Positions 6,595-10,796 of a stretch of DNA of 10,796 nt are shown in pieces (positions within the stretch are counted from its first letter, which is position 1; each line of letters opens with the position of its first letter). Source of the stretch: Fragilaria radians. Taxonomy: Eukaryota; Bacillariophyta; Fragilariophyceae; Fragilariales; Fragilariaceae. The notes under the pieces are model-generated. The model was not told the origin of the DNA, did not search any database, and saw only the letters and a list, made by a program, of their open reading frames with translations. The position numbers and the translations under genes are program-made. The DNA lies in the NCBI GenBank assembly GCA_900642245.1, contig CAAAJI010000743.1:14479-25274 (forward strand), given 5' to 3'.

Positions 6595-7252
6595 ATGTCA
6601 TATGATTTTTGACGTCAAACTATGCAAGAATTTCAGAAGGAAAGCAAGATACGTTGCAGGGGGTCATGTCACTGGTCCACCTTCATTAATCACCTATTCT
6701 TCTGTGGTATCAAAAGAGTGAGTTTGCATTGCACTACTAATTGCAGCCTTGAATGACCTTGAAGCTCTATCAGCCAATATTCAAAAGGCATACCTACACC
6801 ACAAATGCTGAGAGAAGATATGCACTAAAGCTGGACCTGAATTTGGTTCAGATGAGGGATCAGTTATGATTATTGTTCGTGCACTGTATGGACTGAAATC
6901 CAGTGGTGAAACTCCACTTTGTGATATTGGGTACAAGTCAACTAAAGGTGATCCAGATGTTTGGATACGTCCAGCTGTCAAGCATGATGGATACGTTGAT
7001 GATATACATGTAATATCTCATGTACCCCTCAAGGCATTCAATGGAATCCAAGAGAACTTCAAATTTAAAAATGATGAAGTCAAGCCACCGGTTATGAATC
7101 TTGGAGCATACCTAGAGTATCAAGTTTTCAAGAGCAACTATTCTAAAGCGGCAATCCATGTGGTGCACAGCCATGAATATGGGTATTATTTTGTTACATT
7201 GCTAGATTCAAAGTGGTCTTTGTGTATCACCTATGCATATTACAGCACGTAA
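6566..7252 (+). pseudogene. pol: Copia reverse transcriptase (RVT_2) remnant
   Basis: The frame continues with PPGYQEVKCHMIFDVKL, KARYVAGGHVTG, LITYSSVVSKE, IALLIAALNDLEALSANIQ, KAGPEFGSDEGSVMII, RALYGLKSSG and DPDVWIRPAVKHDGYVDD. It carries TGA at 6719-6721 and at 6809-6811. The first catalytic aspartate of the palm, usually ADIQ(N)AYL in this family, is Asn here (ANIQKAYL). The YVDD box is intact, but residues appear to be missing just before it and again after LKSSG, compared with the spacing I recall. RNase H is absent. The remnant is non-functional. Confidence 0.88.
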
Positions 7253-7254
7253 TA

Positions 7255-7687
7255 AGGACACATTATTGATATCAATCATTGAAGAAATTTGATATTATTT
7301 TAGTTGAAAGAGGGAAATTTAGAAACTACAACAGCAGAAATTGCACATCTCAAAGTACTTTAAGGCTCAAATTACCTCAAGAGATACTGTGTTTGGACAC
7401 AGCTCCAATGATCATCACACTTTATTTTCTTAATTTTATATTTCAAGTTATTGCATAAATGTTATAGAAACCTTTTCAAGGAAAAAGCTCCAAAGGCTGC
7501 TATAGCATGTACAGCCATTACATTGAGTGAAGAAATTGATGGATAACAAAAAATCTTTGTAATGACCAACTAACATTAAAAGTATTAGAGGATTAATGTT
7601 TTTTCCTTATTCTTTGATTATATAGGGTCAGTGCCACCAAAAGAAAGAATCAAGGTAAAGCAGCAAATTTTTGTACAACAAAGATAT
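7255..7687. other. Gene-free AT-rich stretch
   Basis: This lies between the copia remnant (+) and the 3' end of the ABCA pseudogene (-). No reading frame shows a recognisable family, and no RNA gene or LTR was seen. The part next to 7687 would be the 3' untranslated region of the ABCA gene, but I see no convincing polyadenylation signal. Confidence 0.4.
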
Positions 7688-10600
7688 TTACATGTCATTA
7701 TCACCATGCTTTAATATCTCAGCTTGCGCTGCATGAATGTTGAAAACCTGTTCAAGAGATGTTTGTGATACATTTTAATCAGACAGCCAAAGATTATGCT
7801 TCTCAGCCTCAAGTTTAGCAAAGATGGAGGAGATTTTTATTCCTGTAGATGCCACTTCATATTTAGCCTTGTTATCCTGTCTCTCATGTAGCACAGAGAC
7901 AGGAAAGATACTTTTGAAAACATCATCCAGTGCCACCGTTCTGAGTTCAGAAGATGCAAAGGATGCCAACTCTTCCAAGGAACAACCTAAACCAGATGAT
8001 GCAGCCTTGAATATCATGTAGCCTGTGGGGTCATCAAGCAAGACTTTGCTAGAAAGGGATATGTCATATGTTAGGCTTTTCAATGCATGTCGAGCTTTTA
8101 GAAGATTGCCATATACTTCTGGAAAAGTAGCCTCCTCAGTATCTTGCAACCATCCAAAATATGAGTAATTTTGTTTCAAAATATACAGATAATCTTCATC
8201 ACTTGGATCCACAACATTTGTTTGCAGTTCAACTTGGAAACCTTGACCAAAACGGGTTTTCAAATGCTGTGCAGATCCTAAGCAGCAAAGTTGTCCATTG
8301 GCCATAATTCCAATTCTGGGACATAAGGCTTCACACTCTTCCATGGAATGTGTGGTCAAGATTACACTTGTATGCATCTTATCTGGCATGAAACCACCAG
8401 TAACCGTCTCTGAAATTATGGCTCAGAGATCACGCCTTGCCACAGGATCCATACCCGTAGAGGGCTTATCAAAAAACATCAATTGGAGTTGCCCAATAGA
8501 AGCACATAGCACACTCAATTTTCGTTTCTTTCCACCACTATAACTGGAGCTAAGTTGTTTACTATCATAGTCATTCAAGCCCACTTCTGTCAACTTCTGA
8601 TCCACAGCCTTTAAAACTAAAGTAGAAGGAATACCCTTGATTGCAGCATAAAGCTCCACATGCTCTTGTCCTGTCATATTTGAAAAGTGAGCATCAAATT
8701 GTGGACAGTAGCCCACTTGACGACGAGTCTTTTGAGGCTCTCATGTCACACTAAATCCTGCCAGAGTGGCATCACCACTGGTTACTGGAAATTCACCAGT
8801 CAATATCCCCATTGTAGTTGTTTTTCTTAATTTTTACATGAGGTGAGTATTTATTCCCTTACCCCTGGCTTTGCACATAAAATATCTTTGTTTTAGCCAA
8901 ACCTTACTTAGCACCATTGATTCCAAGTAAACCAAAACATTGACCAGGGGGGATTCCAAGGGATAGATTATGAACTGCCACTTTACCATTATCATAAACT
9001 TTTGTAACTTTGTCAATCACAATTAGTTCATCCTTTGCATCTCATGCTGCAACACGATTATTCTCTTTGATGACATCTTTGTCAAGAATTGTTTTCTTAA
9101 TGGCCTTTTCCAAACTGCTCTTTTGGTTCTCATATACCTTACAACATGCCAAAATTCTTAAGAATAATTGCCAAACTTTCACAATCCTTGGATTTGTTGA
9201 CCAATGATCAATATTTATTGCCAAAATGATGTATACATTACACCAAATGGCTTGAAAAATGACTTCATAAAAAATAGCTTTCTCTTCCCAAACTGTAATT
9301 GGCCTACCTGCAAATGCCTCTATAGTTTGTATATTGATAATCCTTAGTAGAGCATTCCCAAGGTTAAATGAGGGAATGAAACGTAAAATCCACTCAACTG
9401 CCTCTGCAGCTCTGATCAAACTTGGACTATTTGATGCACCAGGGTCTCCAATGACACAGAGTAGAAAGGTTACTACGGGACCAGCCATACCAACCAAAAA
9501 GTTGAAAATGATCACAAATAAGTTGCACATAGAAGCAGATGTAAATGCAAATGTCATGCAATATGTGCATTCAGCTGCAGCAGGACCAAACAAAATCAAG
9601 GTGATAATGGTTCCTTCAACAACTCTTCTTTCATTAGTGATAAACACATCAATGTCAAAAACAAACATCATAATGATGGTGATGGCAAGTGGCAGTTGAT
9701 AATTCATTACATCCCAGAGATAGGAGGATATCCAATATGAAACTGGTACTACACCTGAAACTGTCTGCAATGTTTTGCTTTTGTTGATGTTTCACTCACA
9801 ATCATATTGGCAAATGATCAAGCAATGAAGGGAAATGACAGCACTACCAAGAACCATGCACTAAAGGCATCTTCAGCCTTACCCAAACTGACCTCAGGCT
9901 TAGTGAGAGGAAGGGGATGGATACTGGGTGAGATGGTCAAATCTTCATCTTTTGTTGCTTCTCTCGTCAGAGACTCATCTGCAAGAGCCTGGAATATCAA
10001 AGTTGAGTGCAGTGCAGTGTAATTGCAGTTCGCAACATAACCTACACCACTATACTTCTCACAGTACTCTTTTTTATAAAAAGGTTGTGGAATCAGTTCC
10101 AGGAATTGCTGGCATCTTTTTACAACAAGGGATGAGTAATATTGGCCATCAGTCTGGCTGAATATGTCATGTGAAAACTGAATTGCACCAAATTGAGTCC
10201 CTTCATAATTTATACTGGATTTGAAAATGTTTAGGGAGCTAGAGAAGATATTTGTACTGTTTTGCGGTATTCCTTCTGCACCAAAAGGAGACAAGTGTCC
10301 CATGATATTTCTAGATTCACTTATGGAACAGGAGCCCATGATATTTCCATTCACACCAAGTCCACAAAAAGTAAAAAAATCAGTTTCATTTGTATTTCCA
10401 CTTATCAAAGAAGGCAGAAGTGATCCATTGAATGCTACCATAAATCTACCGGGTTGACAGGAAAAGTCTGTTCCAGGCTCATTGAAGGGTATAGGATTAC
10501 GAGGCTGACTGCGTATTGAAGGATTGAAAGAGTTGATAGAGAGTGCAAGCAAATCAAGATTACGGCCGGGACTTAAAAATCCAACAAGGACCATTATTGA

Positions 10601-10795
10601 TGGTAAGAGTGTTGAACAAAGCCATGCCTTTTTGTCTCGCTTGAAGTTCAACATTCTCTTTTGGAATAGGGCTTGAACATGACATATGAAAAGGCCAGAG
10701 CTATCAAAATCTATTTGACTTTGATAACTCTTGTCCCAACTATCAAGCATGGCTGTTCCATTGCACAAATTGGAAGAGGACTTCAGAGAACCCTA
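7688..10795 (-). pseudogene. ABCA-family transporter, C-terminal half (TMD2-NBD2), disabled
   Basis: Minus-strand reading in order: LFICHVQALFQKRMLNFKRD and a first membrane segment, a long luminal loop with many NxS/T sites (about 10050-10600), then membrane segments around AWFLVVLSFPFIA, AITIIMMFVFDI, GTIITLILFGPAA, FVIIFNFLVGMAG and IILAINIDHW, then NBD2. NBD2 has Walker A GINGA (split by an intron), Q-loop GYCPQFDAHF, signature YSGGKKRKLSV, Walker B MFFDKPSTGMDP, and H-loop LTTHSMEE. The C-terminus NVSQTSLEQVFNIH ends at TAA 7690-7688. Breaks: TGA 9820-9818, a one-base frameshift near 9770, TGA 9044-9042, TGA 8743-8741, TGA 8425-8423 (at the usual Trp after RRDL) and TAA 7777-7775. Walker B Glu is Lys. 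ABCA proteins are full-size lipid-type transporters; this copy cannot work. A TAG at 10795-10793 may be part of an upstream splice acceptor (ttag then g). TMD1 and NBD1 would lie beyond the window. Confidence 0.92.
8826..8907 (-). other. Probable 82-nt intron inside the Walker A codons of the ABCA pseudogene
   Basis: On the minus strand the exon ends GGT GCT AA at 8908, followed by gtaaggtttg. The intron ends in aaaaattaag, and the next exon starts at 8825 with AAAAACAACTACAATG. Joining the exons gives GINGA-KK-TTTMGILTGE, which restores the P-loop context in one frame. Unspliced reading gives a TAA and loses the motif. The length and GT-AG ends suit small protist introns. The usual second Gly of GAGKT would be Lys. 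That may be a further mutation, or a sign that the true splice point differs by a few bases. Confidence 0.6.
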
Positions 10796-10796
10796 A

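Larger units (their letters stand above)
5900..7252 (+). mobile_element. Decayed Ty1/copia (CoDi-like) retrotransposon pol remnant
   Basis: The plus strand carries the 3' part of a copia polyprotein: the region between integrase and reverse transcriptase, then reverse transcriptase up to just past the YVDD box. Gag, protease, the integrase core, RNase H and both LTRs are not visible. The wording of the protein (IEIPKSV, YQEVKCHMIFDVKL, KARYVAGGHVTG, RALYGLKSSG, DPDVWIRPAVK) is what I recall for the copia elements common in diatoms. The copy has six in-frame stops, one frameshift and small deletions, so it is dead. Recognisable homology ends near 7140 and the frame ends at TAA 7250. Confidence 0.88.

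Noticed and set aside
6034..9820. TGA as a sense codon (Trp) to rescue the ABCA and copia frames
   Set aside because: Only one TGA (8423-8425) sits at an expected Trp. The others fall at unrelated residues, the helicase uses TGG for Trp, and TAA stops and frameshifts remain.
7824..10457. Plus-strand frames over the ABCA region
   Set aside because: They are antisense shadows of the clearly recognisable minus-strand transporter.

Overview
The window is eukaryotic nuclear DNA, most likely from a diatom or a related stramenopile. Three things point there: a Ty1/copia pol remnant that reads like the diatom CoDi-type copia elements, an ABCA-type transporter gene with a short GT-AG intron, and a helicase ORF with no bacterial start site or operon context. 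The species assignment is inference from recalled family resemblance, not a database result.

Layout. (1) 1-5334 is a repeat-bracketed unit. A left repeat (about 1-1440) and a right repeat (about 4440-5334) lie in the same orientation. Between them is a long open gene (1473-1802 plus 1906-4611). It combines a tyrosine-recombinase-like C-terminal motif block with an RecQ-like superfamily 2 helicase core (motifs I, Ia, II and III visible). Each repeat holds, in the same order: the last codons of the helicase frame, an array of CCGG-centred 9-mers about 21 bp apart, a conserved short reading frame, a 46-bp tandem dimer, an AT-rich core with a TATA-like box, and GAC/ATT satellite. The left copy carries about 700 extra bases, including an AAC-rich tract. 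The arrangement fits either a mobile element with long terminal direct repeats or part of a tandem array of helicase units. (2) 5335-5900 has no recognisable gene. (3) 5900-7252 (+) is a decayed copia pol: the integrase-RT linker, then RT with YVDD, broken by stops, a frameshift and small deletions. (4) 7255-7687 has no recognisable gene. (5) 7688-10795 (-) is the C-terminal half (TMD2-NBD2) of an ABCA transporter. It is a pseudogene with five in-frame stops, one frameshift and a Walker B catalytic Glu-to-Lys change.

The most interesting part is the helicase unit. Its gene stays open for about 900 codons while both neighbours to the right are dead. It resembles the fungal RecQ-type proteins that carry a degenerate tyrosine-recombinase region. 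Its flanking CCGG arrays differ from one another but are internally uniform. The helicase reading stops before motifs IV-VI, so this copy is either truncated or continues by splicing that I cannot confirm.
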